64,000 nucleotides of DNA from Nocardioides luteus (GCF_015752315.1 NZ_JADOVJ010000001.1:1054001-1118000); one strand, 5' to 3'. Numbered from the stretch's first letter, positions 15,880-24,824 are shown. Notes: generated from the sequence alone by a model not told the origin. Numbers and translations: made by a program.

Positions 15880-17226
15880 TTACAGCGAGCCGAGCACGTC
15901 GTCGTAGATCGAGATCGCCTCGGCGACCTCGTCGGGGGTGACGACGCACGGAGGCACCACGTGGATGCGGTTCTCCATGATGAACGGGATCAGGTTGCGG
16001 GCGATGAGGTCGGACTTGATCCGGCCCATCGTCGCCGCCGGGAGCGGCTCCCGCGTCTCGCGGTCGGCGACGAGCTCGAGGGCCCAGAAGACCCCGGTGC
16101 CGCGCACCTCGCCGATCACGTCGTGCTTCTCGGCCAGCGCGGCCAGCCCGGGGGCGATGTGGTCGGTGCCGATGGTCGCGGCGTTGTCGACGATGCCCTC
16201 CTCGTTCATCGCCTCGATGGTCGCCACGATCGACGCCATCGCGAGCGGGTGGCCGGAGTAGGTGAGGCCGCCGGGGAAGACCTGGTCGTCGAAGGTCGCC
16301 GCGACCGGGTCGGAGATGATCACCCCACCGGCCGGTACGTAGCCCGAGTTGACCCCCTTGGCGAAGGTGATCAGGTCGGGGACGACGTCGTAGGCGTCCA
16401 GCGCGAGCCACTCGCCGGTGCGGCCGAAGCCGGCCATGACCTCGTCGAGGATGAGTACGATCCCGAACTCGTCGGCCAGCGCCCTCACCCCAGGGAGATA
16501 GCCCGGGGGCGGGATCATGATCCCGGCCGTGCCCGGGATGGTCTCGAGGAGGATCGCCGCGATGGAGGCGGGACCCTCGGCCTCGATGACCCGGCGCAGG
16601 TGGTGGAGGGCGCGCTCGGACTCCTGCTCCGGCGTGGTCGCCCAGAACTCCGAGCGGTAGAGGTAGGGGCCGAAGAAGTGCACGTGGCCGCGGGCGTACT
16701 CGTTCGGGATCCGTCGCCAGTCGCCCGTCGCGACGATCGCGGCGCCGGTGTTGCCGTGGTAGGAGCGGTAGGTCGAGAGCACCTTGTCGCGGCCGGTGTG
16801 GATCCTGGCCATCCGGATCGCGTTCTCGATCGCGTCGGCGCCGGCGTTGGTGAAGAAGACCTTGTTGAAGCCGACCGGTGCGATGTCGGTGATCCGCTCG
16901 GCGGCCTCGCCACGAGCCAGGTTGGCCGTCGTCGGCGCGATCGTGGTCAGCGTCTCGGCCTGCTTCTTGATCGCCTCCACCACCCGGGGGTGCTGGTGGC
17001 CGATGTTGGTGTTGACCAGCTGGGAGGAGAAGTCGAGGTAGGTGTGCCCCGAGTCGTCCCACACACGCGAGCCCTGCCCGCCGGCGATGACGAGCGGCTT
17101 CAGCGACGCCTGGGCGGACCAGGAGTGGAAGACGTGGGATCGGTCGAGGTCGTACGCGCGGGCGTCGCTGGCGCTGGTCAAGGCTGTCCCCTGGGGTGCG
17201 TGGATGGACATGGATCTGGCACTCAC
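15880..17226 (-). CDS. class III omega-aminotransferase (beta-alanine/3-aminoisobutyrate type)
   Basis: A 448-residue PLP enzyme of aminotransferase class III. The cofactor aspartate is Asp261 in LILDEVMAGFGRTG and the Schiff-base lysine is Lys290 in ITFAKGVNSGY. SYHGNTGAA provides phosphate and ring contacts. In this setting, before the semialdehyde dehydrogenase and after pyrimidine genes, the likely reaction is beta-alanine or 3-aminoisobutyrate plus pyruvate (or 2-oxoglutarate) to the semialdehyde. Starts at GTG 17226 or ATG 17211 are both possible. The 109-nt gap upstream holds nested inverted repeats and probably its own promoter. Confidence 0.83.
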   Translation of the reverse strand: MSARSMSIHAPQGTALTSASDARAYDLDRSHVFHSWSAQASLKPLVIAGGQGSRVWDDSGHTYLDFSSQLVNTNIGHQHPRVVEAIKKQAETLTTIAPTTANLARGEAAERITDIAPVGFNKVFFTNAGADAIENAIRMARIHTGRDKVLSTYRSYHGNTGAAIVATGDWRRIPNEYARGHVHFFGPYLYRSEFWATTPEQESERALHHLRRVIEAEGPASIAAILLETIPGTAGIMIPPPGYLPGVRALADEFGIVLILDEVMAGFGRTGEWLALDAYDVVPDLITFAKGVNSGYVPAGGVIISDPVAATFDDQVFPGGLTYSGHPLAMASIVATIEAMNEEGIVDNAATIGTDHIAPGLAALAEKHDVIGEVRGTGVFWALELVADRETREPLPAATMGRIKSDLIARNLIPFIMENRIHVVPPCVVTPDEVAEAISIYDDVLGSL

Positions 17227-17243
17227 TCTACGCCGGAAACAGC

Positions 17244-17302
17244 AACGTAGCCGCCGAACAAGAGTACCGATTACGACGGTATATCAGGTCGACGGCTACG
17301 TT
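17244..17302. promoter_or_regulatory. nested inverted repeats upstream of aminotransferase
   Basis: AACGTAGCCG (17244-17253) is exactly repeated in reverse as CGGCTACGTT (17293-17302). Inside them, TACCG (17265-17269) faces CGGTA (17277-17281). The block fills the gap between the ABC binding-protein gene and the aminotransferase gene. It may be a pair of operator half-sites or a hairpin attenuator; the sequence alone cannot decide. Confidence 0.4.
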
Positions 17303-17334
17303 TTCGTTACATTGAGGTGCCATGCGCGACTGAA

Positions 17335-18462
17335 TCACGCGCCACCAGCGGTGACCTCCACCTCGATGGGCTTGAAGTCGGTGCCCTTGCTGTCGACCTC
17401 GTCGCCGAGCTCGTCGAGCGCCTTCTCGATGTACTCGTTGGAGTAGGCCGTCTCCGGCGGAGCCTTGGTGATCAGCTTCTCGCCCTTCTCGTTGGTCGCC
17501 GAGAGCGCGCCGTCGACGGTCTGCTTCCAGGCCGCCTCGTCGATGACCCCGACCCCGTTCTCGGCCGGCCAGATGAGCTTGTTGGTCTCGTTGAGCATCC
17601 ACAGCTCGTGGGAGGGGCCCCAGGTCGACTCGTGCTCGGCCATGGTCGGGGCGACCTCCTCGGCGTTGTCGCGGGCGTAGGCCCAGCCCTTGACGACCGC
17701 CTTGAGGAACTTGACGGTCGTCTCCTCGTAGTCGGCGTCCGAGGAGAGTCGCTCGGTGTCGGCCCAGAGGGCGTCCTGCAGCATCGCGCCCTCGGTGTCC
17801 TCGTAGGAGATGACGTTGAAGTCGGAGGGCTGGTAGAGCTTCCCGGTCTTGGGGTTCTCGGCCTCCAGCAGCTGGGCGTACTCGTTGTAGGTCATCGCCT
17901 GCGCCGCGTCGATGTCGCCCTGGAGGAACGCGTTCATGTTGAAGTCCTGGGTGACGATCGAGACGGACTTGGAGTCGAGTCCCTCCGCGGCCATCGCGGC
18001 GAAGATCTCCCACTCGTTGCCGAAGCCCCACGAACCGATCTTCTTGCCCTCGAAGTCCGCGACCGACTCGATGCCGGAGTCTGCCCAGGAGACCTGCAGA
18101 GTGCCCGAGCGCTGGAAGATCTGGGCGACGTTGGTCAGCTCGGCACCGGCCTCGATCGAGCCCAGCACCTTCGGCACCCAGGCGACGGCGTAGTCGACGT
18201 CGCCGTTGGCCAGGGCGTCCTGCGGCACGATGTCGCCGCCCGAGGGGATGATCTCGACGTCGAGCCCCTCGTCCTCGAAGAAGCCCTGGTCCATCGCCGC
18301 GTAGTAGCCGGCGAACTGCGACTGCGGCAGCCACTGCAGCTGCAGCTTGACCTGGGTCAGGTCGCCGTCTCCCTCGCTCTCCGAGCTGCCGCACGAGGCG
18401 AGCCCCAGTGCCAGCGTCAAGGCGGCCGCGGCCGCCAGTCCCTGTCGTACGCGTCCCATCAT
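17335..18462 (-). CDS. ABC transporter substrate-binding lipoprotein, NMT1/THI5-like
   Basis: A 375-residue periplasmic-type binding protein with a lipoprotein signal. A basic start is followed by a hydrophobic core and the lipobox LASC, with Cys near residue 25. The mature part begins with VKLQLQWLPQSQFAGYYAAMDQGFFEDEGLDVEI, the hallmark of NMT1/THI5-like proteins that bind pyrimidine or thiamine-precursor ligands. ATG 18462 sits 4 nt after GGAGGAAACG-type Shine-Dalgarno bases and overlaps the upstream permease stop as ATGA. Last gene of the four-gene importer. Context suggests a pyrimidine or hydropyrimidine ligand. Confidence 0.87.
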   Translation of the reverse strand: MMGRVRQGLAAAAALTLALGLASCGSSESEGDGDLTQVKLQLQWLPQSQFAGYYAAMDQGFFEDEGLDVEIIPSGGDIVPQDALANGDVDYAVAWVPKVLGSIEAGAELTNVAQIFQRSGTLQVSWADSGIESVADFEGKKIGSWGFGNEWEIFAAMAAEGLDSKSVSIVTQDFNMNAFLQGDIDAAQAMTYNEYAQLLEAENPKTGKLYQPSDFNVISYEDTEGAMLQDALWADTERLSSDADYEETTVKFLKAVVKGWAYARDNAEEVAPTMAEHESTWGPSHELWMLNETNKLIWPAENGVGVIDEAAWKQTVDGALSATNEKGEKLITKAPPETAYSNEYIEKALDELGDEVDSKGTDFKPIEVEVTAGGA

Positions 18463-19238
18463 CGTTTCCTCCGGTGGTCGAGGTGTTGCCCGTAGGCCCT
18501 GTGCGCCAGCCGCTCCAGCGCGGCTGTGATCGCGAAGACCAGCAGGCCGAGCACGATCGCGCCCCCGACGTACGCGAATGCCCGGGCATGGTTGGTGGTC
18601 GCGGCGTTCTTGATGGCGCTGCCGAGTCCGTTGTTGACGCCGCCGAAGTACTCCGCGACCAGCGCCGAGATGACCGCAAGCGACCCTGCCACGCGTAGCC
18701 CGGTGAGGGCGTACGGGATCGCGACGGGGAGCGTGACGGTGCGGAAGCGCTGCACCGGCCCGGCGGCGTACGTCCTCATCAGGTCGCGCTGCAGGGGAGT
18801 GGTCTGCCGCAGCCCGCGGAGGGTGTTGACGAAGACGGGTACGAACGCGGCGATGCCGCCGATGATGCGCCGAGGGGACTCCTGGTCGGTGCCGAGCATC
18901 GTGTAGAGCAGCGGCGCGATCGCGACGATCGGGATGACCGCGAGGACCGCGACCAGGGGGCCGAGCATGCCGTCGAAGAGCCGGGCGGTCGCGGCGATGC
19001 CGGCGAGCGCGATGCCCAGGACGGCGCCCGCGGCCAGGCCCCACAGCGAGTTGACCGCGGTGACCCGGAAGGCTGCCCGGATCGGCTCCCAGCTCTCCCC
19101 GAGCGCGGTGACGACCTCGCCGGGGCCGGGAAGGAAGAACGTTCCGATGCCGAGCACGTCGACGGTGAGCGCCCACAGGGCCAGGCCGAGCAGCCCCACC
19201 ACGAGCGGGGCGAGCAGGCGTGCGGGCGACAGTGTCAT
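18459..19238 (-). CDS. ABC transporter permease (NitT/TauT/ThiX type), second of pair
   Basis: A 259-residue permease with about six transmembrane helices of the BPD_transp_1 class. The cytoplasmic EAA-type loop that contacts the ATPase lies around GGIAAFVPVFVNTLRGLRQT and YAAGPVQRFRTVTLPVAIPYALTGLR. It overlaps the ATPase gene by 4 bp and the binding-protein gene by 4 bp, which implies translational coupling. It differs clearly from the other permease of the cassette, so the channel is likely a heterodimer. Confidence 0.85.
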   Translation of the reverse strand: MTLSPARLLAPLVVGLLGLALWALTVDVLGIGTFFLPGPGEVVTALGESWEPIRAAFRVTAVNSLWGLAAGAVLGIALAGIAATARLFDGMLGPLVAVLAVIPIVAIAPLLYTMLGTDQESPRRIIGGIAAFVPVFVNTLRGLRQTTPLQRDLMRTYAAGPVQRFRTVTLPVAIPYALTGLRVAGSLAVISALVAEYFGGVNNGLGSAIKNAATTNHARAFAYVGGAIVLGLLVFAITAALERLAHRAYGQHLDHRRKR

Positions 19239-20101
19239 GCGCCGGCTCCCTCGGGGGCGCGCTCGTCGGGGGCGGGTCTCGCGTGCAGCGCCTCGCGGAC
19301 CTCGGTGACCAGCTCGTAGAAGCGCTCCGACTCGCGCAGCGCCTCGTCGCGGACGACGTCGGGGCCGATCCCGGTGTCCACGATCCGGGTGATCCGGCCC
19401 GGCCGCGGCGACATCACCACCACCCGTTCGGAGAGGAAGGCCGCTTCCGGGATCGAGTGGGTGACGAAGACGACCGCGGCTCCGGTCTCGCGGACCAGCC
19501 GGGACAGCTCGGTCTGGAGCCGCTCGCGGGTCATCTCGTCGAGCGCGCCGAACGGCTCGTCCATCAGCAGCAGCCGAGGTTGCTCGGCGAGGGCGCGGGC
19601 GATCGCCACCCGCTGCTGCATGCCGCCGGAGAGCTGGTCCGGGTAGTGCCCGGTGAACTCCTCCAGCCCGACCAGCGCCGCCAGCTCGGCGACCCGCTCC
19701 TGCCGCCTGCGCCTGGAGACCTTGTGCAGCTCCAGCGGCACGGCGATGTTGTCGACGACCGTACGCCACGCCAACAGGCCCGCCTGCTGGAAGGCGATCC
19801 CGTAGTCCTGGTCCCGGCGGGCGCGCGACGCGGTCTTGCCGAACACCCGCACCGTCCCCGCCGTCGGGCTCTCGAGATCGGCCACCAGCCGCATCAGCGT
19901 GGACTTGCCGCACCCCGATGGCCCGATGAGCGAGACGAACTCTCCCGGTGCGATGTCCAGGTCGATGTCGGCCAGCGCGTGCACCTGGCCCTGCTTGCTC
20001 GGGAACTGCTTGGTCACGCCGGCCAGCGAGACGGCGGTCTCGGATGTCGGCGTCGTCGTGGGGGAATCAGGGGTCACGGTGACCTTTCCGTCGTCGATCA
20101 T
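19235..20101 (-). CDS. ABC transporter ATP-binding protein (NitT/TauT type)
   Basis: A 288-residue nucleotide-binding subunit. Walker A is GPSGCGKST, the Q-loop is in AFQQAGLL, the signature is LSGGMQQR, Walker B is LLLMDEPFGALD, and the switch histidine is in VTHS. An unusual Ser/Thr/Pro-rich N-terminal tail of about 20 residues precedes the domain. It powers the pair of permeases on either side, with which it overlaps by 4 bp at both ends. Confidence 0.9.
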   Translation of the reverse strand: MIDDGKVTVTPDSPTTTPTSETAVSLAGVTKQFPSKQGQVHALADIDLDIAPGEFVSLIGPSGCGKSTLMRLVADLESPTAGTVRVFGKTASRARRDQDYGIAFQQAGLLAWRTVVDNIAVPLELHKVSRRRRQERVAELAALVGLEEFTGHYPDQLSGGMQQRVAIARALAEQPRLLLMDEPFGALDEMTRERLQTELSRLVRETGAAVVFVTHSIPEAAFLSERVVVMSPRPGRITRIVDTGIGPDVVRDEALRESERFYELVTEVREALHARPAPDERAPEGAGA

Positions 20102-20976
20102 GCCGCCTCACCCCGCCGGTAGCGCCGCAGCGCGACACCGATGAGCCAGACCACGCCGGCGGCGAGCAGTCCCAGCACGGCCGCGCCGAAGATCGGCGCC
20201 CAGGCCTTGGCCGGGTCGCCGGAGGCCTGGCCGCCGTAGCCGATCAGCTTGCGCCCGATGCCGTCCATGTAGGCGATCGAGCCCTCCGCCACGACCGTCC
20301 CGACGACGGCGGCGGCCGCCGCCAGACGCAGCGCGGAGAGCAGGTAGGGCACGGCGGCGGGCAGCTTGACCTTGCGCAGCGTGGGCCAGTAGCCGGCGTC
20401 GTACGTCGTGAAGAGCTCGATCTGCTGCACGGTCGGTGACTGCAGCCCTCGCAGCGCTCCGACAGCGATCGGGAAGAAGGCGAGGTAGGAGGCGATCACG
20501 GCGACCGACATCCACGCCGGCCACTCCCAGCCGCCGACGGCGATGTTGGAGCCCCACGACTTCACCATCGGCGCGAACGCGATCAGGGGCACCGTCTGGG
20601 ACAGCACGATCCACGGCAGCAGGCCGTGCTCGGCAAGCCTGAACCGATCCATGACCAGCGCCAGCGCCAGACCGACGACGGTGCCGACGAGCAGCCCGAC
20701 GCAGGCGATCCCCAGTGACACCAGCGCCGCCTGGAGGACGACCAGCCACAGCGGCGACGAGGTCGAGGCGGAGGTCTCCGGCTCGAGGAGTCGGCTGACC
20801 ATCTCCCAGACGTGCGGCATCGCCAGGTCGGTCGCCCTCGGCAGGATCCGCGCCTCGCCGATGCTCCAGCCGGACTCGGGACCGAGCTGCTTGTAGCCCT
20901 CCCACAGCGCGACCACCAGGGCCAGCCCGAGCAGCCCGGCCGCCGTCCGGGTGACCCCGGTGAGGACGCGATCCAC
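20098..20976 (-). CDS. ABC transporter permease (NitT/TauT/ThiX type), first of pair
   Basis: A 292-residue integral membrane permease with five to six helices. The EAA-type coupling loop is around VGALRGLQSPTVQQIELFTTYDAGYWPTLRKVKLPAAVPYLLSALR. The GTG start at 20976 lies 2 nt after the stop of the flavin enzyme gene, so expression is coupled to the catabolic genes and supports a role in importing their substrate. The N-terminal loop after helix 1 is long and outside-facing. Confidence 0.84.
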   Translation of the reverse strand: MDRVLTGVTRTAAGLLGLALVVALWEGYKQLGPESGWSIGEARILPRATDLAMPHVWEMVSRLLEPETSASTSSPLWLVVLQAALVSLGIACVGLLVGTVVGLALALVMDRFRLAEHGLLPWIVLSQTVPLIAFAPMVKSWGSNIAVGGWEWPAWMSVAVIASYLAFFPIAVGALRGLQSPTVQQIELFTTYDAGYWPTLRKVKLPAAVPYLLSALRLAAAAAVVGTVVAEGSIAYMDGIGRKLIGYGGQASGDPAKAWAPIFGAAVLGLLAAGVVWLIGVALRRYRRGEAA

Positions 20977-20978
20977 GC

Positions 20979-22004
20979 TCAGGCCTTTGCTGTCACGGGC
21001 CGGTTGACCCGGGGGATCACCAGATCGCCGTACGCGGCCAGGGTCTGGTCCATCGCGTCGTGCTGCAGGTAGACGGCGAACTGGTCGACCCCGAGGCTCT
21101 TCAGCTGCTCGAGCTTGGCGACCTGCTCCTCGACGGAGCCGAGGAGGCAGAACCGGTCGATGATCTCGTCGGGCACGAACCCGGTGTGGGTGTTCCCGGC
21201 CCGGCCGTGCTCGTTGTAGTCGTAGCTCTCGCGGCCCTCGATGTAGTCGGTGAGCGCCTGCGGGACCGCGCCGCTGCCGTACTTGGCGACGATGTCGGCG
21301 ACGTGGTTGCCCACCATCCCGCCGAACCACCGGCACTGCTCCCGGGCGTGCGCGAGCGTCTCGGGCGACCCGTCGGTGACGTACGCAGGGGCGGCCACGC
21401 AGAACGTCAGCGACTCCGGGTCGCGGCCGGCGTCGGTGGCGGCCTTTTTGACCGCCCCGATCATCCACTCGGTGATGTCGGGGTCGGCGAGCTGCAGGAT
21501 GAACCCGTCGCCGACCTCGCCGGCCGCCTTCAGCGCGAGCGGGCCGTAGGCGGCGATCCATACCTCCAGCTCGGAGCGCTTCGCCCACGGGAACTGCAGC
21601 GTGGTGCCGTTGACCTCGACCGGGCGCCGGTTGGCGAGCTCGCGGATCACCCGGGTCGCCTCGCGCATCTCCTTGATCGTGGACGGCTTCCCGTTGAGCA
21701 CCCGCACCGCCGAGTCGCCGCGGCCCATGCCGCACACGGTGCGATTGCCGTACATCTCGTTGAGCGTTGCGAAGACCGACGCGGTCACCGTCCAGTCGCG
21801 GGTCGCCGGGTTGGTGACGAACGGACCGACCTTGATCGTGCGGGTCTCGGCGAGGATCTGGCTGTAGATGACGTACGGCTCCATCCACAGCAGGTGGCTG
21901 TCGAAGGTCCACACGTAGTCGAAGCCGTACGCCTCGGCCCGCTTCGCCAGGTCGACGACCCGCCAGGCGGGCGGGTTGGTCTGGAGCACCACACCGAAGT
22001 CCAT
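20979..22004 (-). CDS. LLM-class (luciferase-like) flavin/F420-dependent oxidoreductase
   Basis: A 341-residue luciferase-like TIM-barrel protein. FDYVWTFDSHLLWMEPY and GRGDSAVRVLNGKPSTIKEM are the typical cofactor-phosphate and active-site segments, and VEVWIAAYGPLALKAAGEVGDGFIL follows the family pattern. Members use reduced FMN or F420. It lies 4 nt from dihydropyrimidinase and 2 nt from the importer, so its substrate is probably in the same pathway. No PreA/PreT-type dihydropyrimidine dehydrogenase is in the cassette, so this enzyme is a candidate for the ring-reduction or an alternative ring-oxidation step. That role is inference. Confidence 0.82.
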   Translation of the reverse strand: MDFGVVLQTNPPAWRVVDLAKRAEAYGFDYVWTFDSHLLWMEPYVIYSQILAETRTIKVGPFVTNPATRDWTVTASVFATLNEMYGNRTVCGMGRGDSAVRVLNGKPSTIKEMREATRVIRELANRRPVEVNGTTLQFPWAKRSELEVWIAAYGPLALKAAGEVGDGFILQLADPDITEWMIGAVKKAATDAGRDPESLTFCVAAPAYVTDGSPETLAHAREQCRWFGGMVGNHVADIVAKYGSGAVPQALTDYIEGRESYDYNEHGRAGNTHTGFVPDEIIDRFCLLGSVEEQVAKLEQLKSLGVDQFAVYLQHDAMDQTLAAYGDLVIPRVNRPVTAKA

Positions 22005-22008
22005 GACG

Positions 22009-23442
22009 TCACACCAGGTACTGGGAGAGGTCGCGCTTGAGGTAGCTGCCGTGGCCCTTGGTGCCGTGGAACTCGCCGTCGGCGACGACGACGGACCCGC
22101 GGGAGAGCACCACGTCGACGTGGCCGTCGATCTCGTAGCCCTCCCAGGCGGAGTGGTCCATGTTCATGTGGTGGGTCCTGCCCTCCCCGATGCCGATGGA
22201 GGTGTGGCCGGCCGGGTCGTAGACGACGATGTCGGCGTCGGCTCCCGGCGCGATGACGCCCTTGCGACCGTAGAGCCCGAACATCCGCGCCGGCGTGGTC
22301 GCGATCAGCTCCACCCATCGTTCGAGAGTGATCTGCCCGGTCACCACACCCTGGTAGAGCAGGTCGACGCGGTGCTCGATCGAGCCGATCCCGTTGGGGA
22401 TCGCCCGGAAGTCGTCCTTGCCGAGCTCCTTCTGCTCCTTCATGCAGAAGGGGCAGTGGTCGGTGGAGACCATCTGCAGGTCGTTGGTGCGCAACGCCTG
22501 CCACATCGCGTCCTGGTGGCCCTCCGCGCGCGAACGCAGCGGCGTCGAGCAGACCCACTTGGCACCCTCGAAGTCGCCCCACTCCTCCGAGGAAGCGCCG
22601 AGCTGCTCCTCGAGGGAGAGGTAGAGGTACTGCGGGCAGGTCTCGCCGAACACGTTCTTGCCCTTGTCCCGGGCGGCGGCGAGCTGCTCGACGGCCTGCT
22701 TGGCACTGACGTGCACGACGTAGAGCGGTGCCCCGGTCACGTCGGCGAGCATGATCGCGCGATGGGTGGCCTCCTCCTCCATCTGCCAGGCACGCGCGAT
22801 GCCGTGGTAGTAGGGGCTCGTCTTCCCCGACTCGGCCAGCTGCGCGGCGAGCACGTCGATCGCCGGGCCGTTCTCGGCGTGCATCATGGTCAGCAGGCCG
22901 TGGTCGGTCGCCTTCTGCATCGCCCGCAGGACCTGCGCGTCGTCGGAGTAGAAGACGCCCGGGTAGGCCATGAAGAGCTTGTAGGAGGTGACCCCCTCGT
23001 CCACGAGGGTGTCCATCGCCTTGAGCGAGTCGTCGTCGACCCCGCCGATGATCTGGTGGAACCCGTAGTCGATCGCGCAGTTGCCGGCGGCCAGCTCGTG
23101 CCAGTGCGCCAGCCCGTCCTGTACGCGTTCGCCGTAGCGCTGCACCGCGAAGTCGATGATCGTCGTGGTGCCGCCCCAGGCCGCGGCCCGGGTGCCGGTC
23201 TCGAAGGTGTCGGAGGCGTTGGTGCCACCGAACGGCAGCTGCATGTGGGTGTGGGCGTCGACGCCGCCGGGGATGACGTACTTCCCGGTCGCGTCGATCG
23301 TCACGTCTGCGTCGATGGTGCCGAAAGGACTGGCTCCGGGCGAGATGAGCGCGACGATCTTCTCGCCGTCGACGAGCACGTCGGCCTGGGTGCGCCCGGT
23401 CGCGGAGACGACCGTGCCGCCCGTGATGAGCGTGGTGGTCAT
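22009..23442 (-). CDS. hydA: dihydropyrimidinase (hydantoinase)
   Basis: A 477-residue cyclic amidohydrolase. Metal ligands His64 and His66 lie in GGVDAHTHMQL, the carbamylated lysine is Lys155 in TSYKLFMAY, and later metal histidines are in MMHAEN and VVHVSAK. GADADIVVYDPAG is the usual C-terminal beta-sandwich return. It opens dihydrouracil, dihydrothymine or hydantoins to N-carbamoyl beta-amino acids, which the neighbouring carbamoyl hydrolase then cleaves. Full family length. Same-strand neighbours are within 4-10 nt on both sides. Confidence 0.92.
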   Translation of the reverse strand: MTTTLITGGTVVSATGRTQADVLVDGEKIVALISPGASPFGTIDADVTIDATGKYVIPGGVDAHTHMQLPFGGTNASDTFETGTRAAAWGGTTTIIDFAVQRYGERVQDGLAHWHELAAGNCAIDYGFHQIIGGVDDDSLKAMDTLVDEGVTSYKLFMAYPGVFYSDDAQVLRAMQKATDHGLLTMMHAENGPAIDVLAAQLAESGKTSPYYHGIARAWQMEEEATHRAIMLADVTGAPLYVVHVSAKQAVEQLAAARDKGKNVFGETCPQYLYLSLEEQLGASSEEWGDFEGAKWVCSTPLRSRAEGHQDAMWQALRTNDLQMVSTDHCPFCMKEQKELGKDDFRAIPNGIGSIEHRVDLLYQGVVTGQITLERWVELIATTPARMFGLYGRKGVIAPGADADIVVYDPAGHTSIGIGEGRTHHMNMDHSAWEGYEIDGHVDVVLSRGSVVVADGEFHGTKGHGSYLKRDLSQYLV

Positions 23443-23452
23443 GCCGGCCTCC

Positions 23453-24301
23453 TCAGGGTCGGGGGATGGCGGTGTACGAATCGGGCCGCCGGTCGCGGTA
23501 GAACTGCCAGTCGTCGCGCATCTCCTGGACCATGTTCATGTCCAGGTCGCGTACGAGCAGTTCCTCCTTCTCGCCCGAGCCGAGCTCGCCGACGTAGTTG
23601 CCGCGGGGGTCGACGATCTGCGACATCCCGTAGAAGTTGACCGCCTCCGGGCCGTACTCGTTGTCCTCGAGGCCGACCCGGTTGGGCGCGAGCACGAAGT
23701 AGCCGTTGGCGACCGCGGCGGCGGGCTGCTCGACCTCCCACAGCCGGTTGGAGAGGCCGGGCTTGGTGGCGTTGGGGTTGAAGACCATGTGGGCCCCGTT
23801 GAGGCCGAGCTCGCGCCAGCCCTCGGGGAAGTGGCGGTCGTAGCAGATGTACATCCCCACCTTGCCGACCGCGCACTCGAAGACCGGGTAGCCCAGGTTG
23901 CCCGGGCGGAAGTAGAACTTCTCCCAGAACTTCTCCACGTGCGGCAGATGGTTCTTGCGGTACTTGCCGAGGATCGTGCCGTCGGCGTCGACCAGCACGG
24001 CGGTGTTGTAGTAGATCCCGGTGTCGGCCTCTTCGTAGATCGGCAGCACCATCACCATGCCGAGCTCCTTGGCCAGGCTCGCGAAGCGCTGCACGATCGG
24101 CCCGTCGGCCGGCTCGGCGTAGCGGTAGTACTTCTTGTCCTGGGTGATCCCGAAGTAGGGCCCGTAGAAGAGCTCCTGGAAGCAGATCACCTGGGCGCCC
24201 TGCGCGGCCGCATCACGCGCGAAGCCCTCGTGCTTGTCCAGCATGGAGACCTTGTCCCCGGTCCAGGTGGTCTGGCTGATTGCGGCCCTGACGATGGTCA
24301 T
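23453..24301 (-). CDS. nitrilase-family N-carbamoyl hydrolase (beta-ureidopropionase)
   Basis: A 282-residue carbon-nitrogen hydrolase with the full triad: Glu43 in FQELFYGPYF, Lys116 in YRKNHLPH and Cys153 in MYICYDRHFPEGWR. The close neighbourhood of dihydropyrimidinase and the RHFPEGWRELGLNGAH segment favour beta-ureidopropionase activity, giving beta-alanine or 3-aminoisobutyrate, ammonia and CO2. First gene of the catabolic operon. ATG 24301 is preceded by a GGGAGGT ribosome site. The alternative is N-carbamoyl-D-amino acid amidohydrolase in a hydantoin route. Confidence 0.88.
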   Translation of the reverse strand: MTIVRAAISQTTWTGDKVSMLDKHEGFARDAAAQGAQVICFQELFYGPYFGITQDKKYYRYAEPADGPIVQRFASLAKELGMVMVLPIYEEADTGIYYNTAVLVDADGTILGKYRKNHLPHVEKFWEKFYFRPGNLGYPVFECAVGKVGMYICYDRHFPEGWRELGLNGAHMVFNPNATKPGLSNRLWEVEQPAAAVANGYFVLAPNRVGLEDNEYGPEAVNFYGMSQIVDPRGNYVGELGSGEKEELLVRDLDMNMVQEMRDDWQFYRDRRPDSYTAIPRP

Positions 24302-24464
24302 GCAACTACCTCCCAGTCATGAACCCGCGGAGCTACGAGTCCCGCCATCGTTCCTGGGAGTCGTTTCCCCTGAGTTTCCTCTTAAATACAAACATGCCGC
24401 CGAGGCCCGTGGGGCTGCGACGGCAATTTTGCTGAAACTATCTCGGGCGTGAGGATTTCTTGAT
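24302..24464 (-). promoter_or_regulatory. promoter/leader region of the pyrimidine operon
   Basis: This gap contains two AT-rich pockets unusual for the region (around 24378-24400 and 24420-24440), suitable for a promoter and a regulator site on the minus strand. I can place no confident -35/-10 pair or operator. Confidence 0.35.
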
Positions 24465-24824
24465 CTAGGCGGCGCTCGCCGGATGACGTACGACCACGTG
24501 CTCGACGGCCCTGGCGAGCTCCTCGCGGAGCTCCGGCGCGAGCTGCGGGCAGTCGACCGAGAGGAACAGCTCCATCGCGGAGCGGGTCGCGCGGGCACGA
24601 TCGCCCGGCGTGCCCTCGGCAAGGGTGGGCGCGATCTCGGCGAGATGGGCGCTGGTCTCGACCACGGTGTTGCAGTCGTGCGGGGTGAGTGGGGCGCGGG
24701 CCTCCCGGCCGGCGCGGACGAGGACGCTGAGAACCTCCACCTTGGCGGCGGTGGTCAACGACATAGCGCTCCTCGACGAGTCGAACAGATGCGACCCCAC
24801 ACCGTCCGCGTTGTGCGACGACAT
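24465..24824 (-). CDS. hypothetical protein, helical
   Basis: An open frame of 119 residues. The part from residue 21 (MSLTTAAKVEVLSVLV) to the end is alanine- and glutamate-rich and predicted helical (APLTPHDCNTVVETSAHLAEIAPTL, PQLAPELREELARAVEHVV). I recognise no family. Two starts are credible: ATG 24824 and ATG 24764 each have a GAGGAG site 5-6 nt upstream, so a 99-residue version is equally possible. It precedes the pyrimidine operon on the same strand by 163 nt. A regulatory link is conceivable but nothing in the sequence shows DNA binding. Confidence 0.5.
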   Translation of the reverse strand: MSSHNADGVGSHLFDSSRSAMSLTTAAKVEVLSVLVRAGREARAPLTPHDCNTVVETSAHLAEIAPTLAEGTPGDRARATRSAMELFLSVDCPQLAPELREELARAVEHVVVRHPASAA

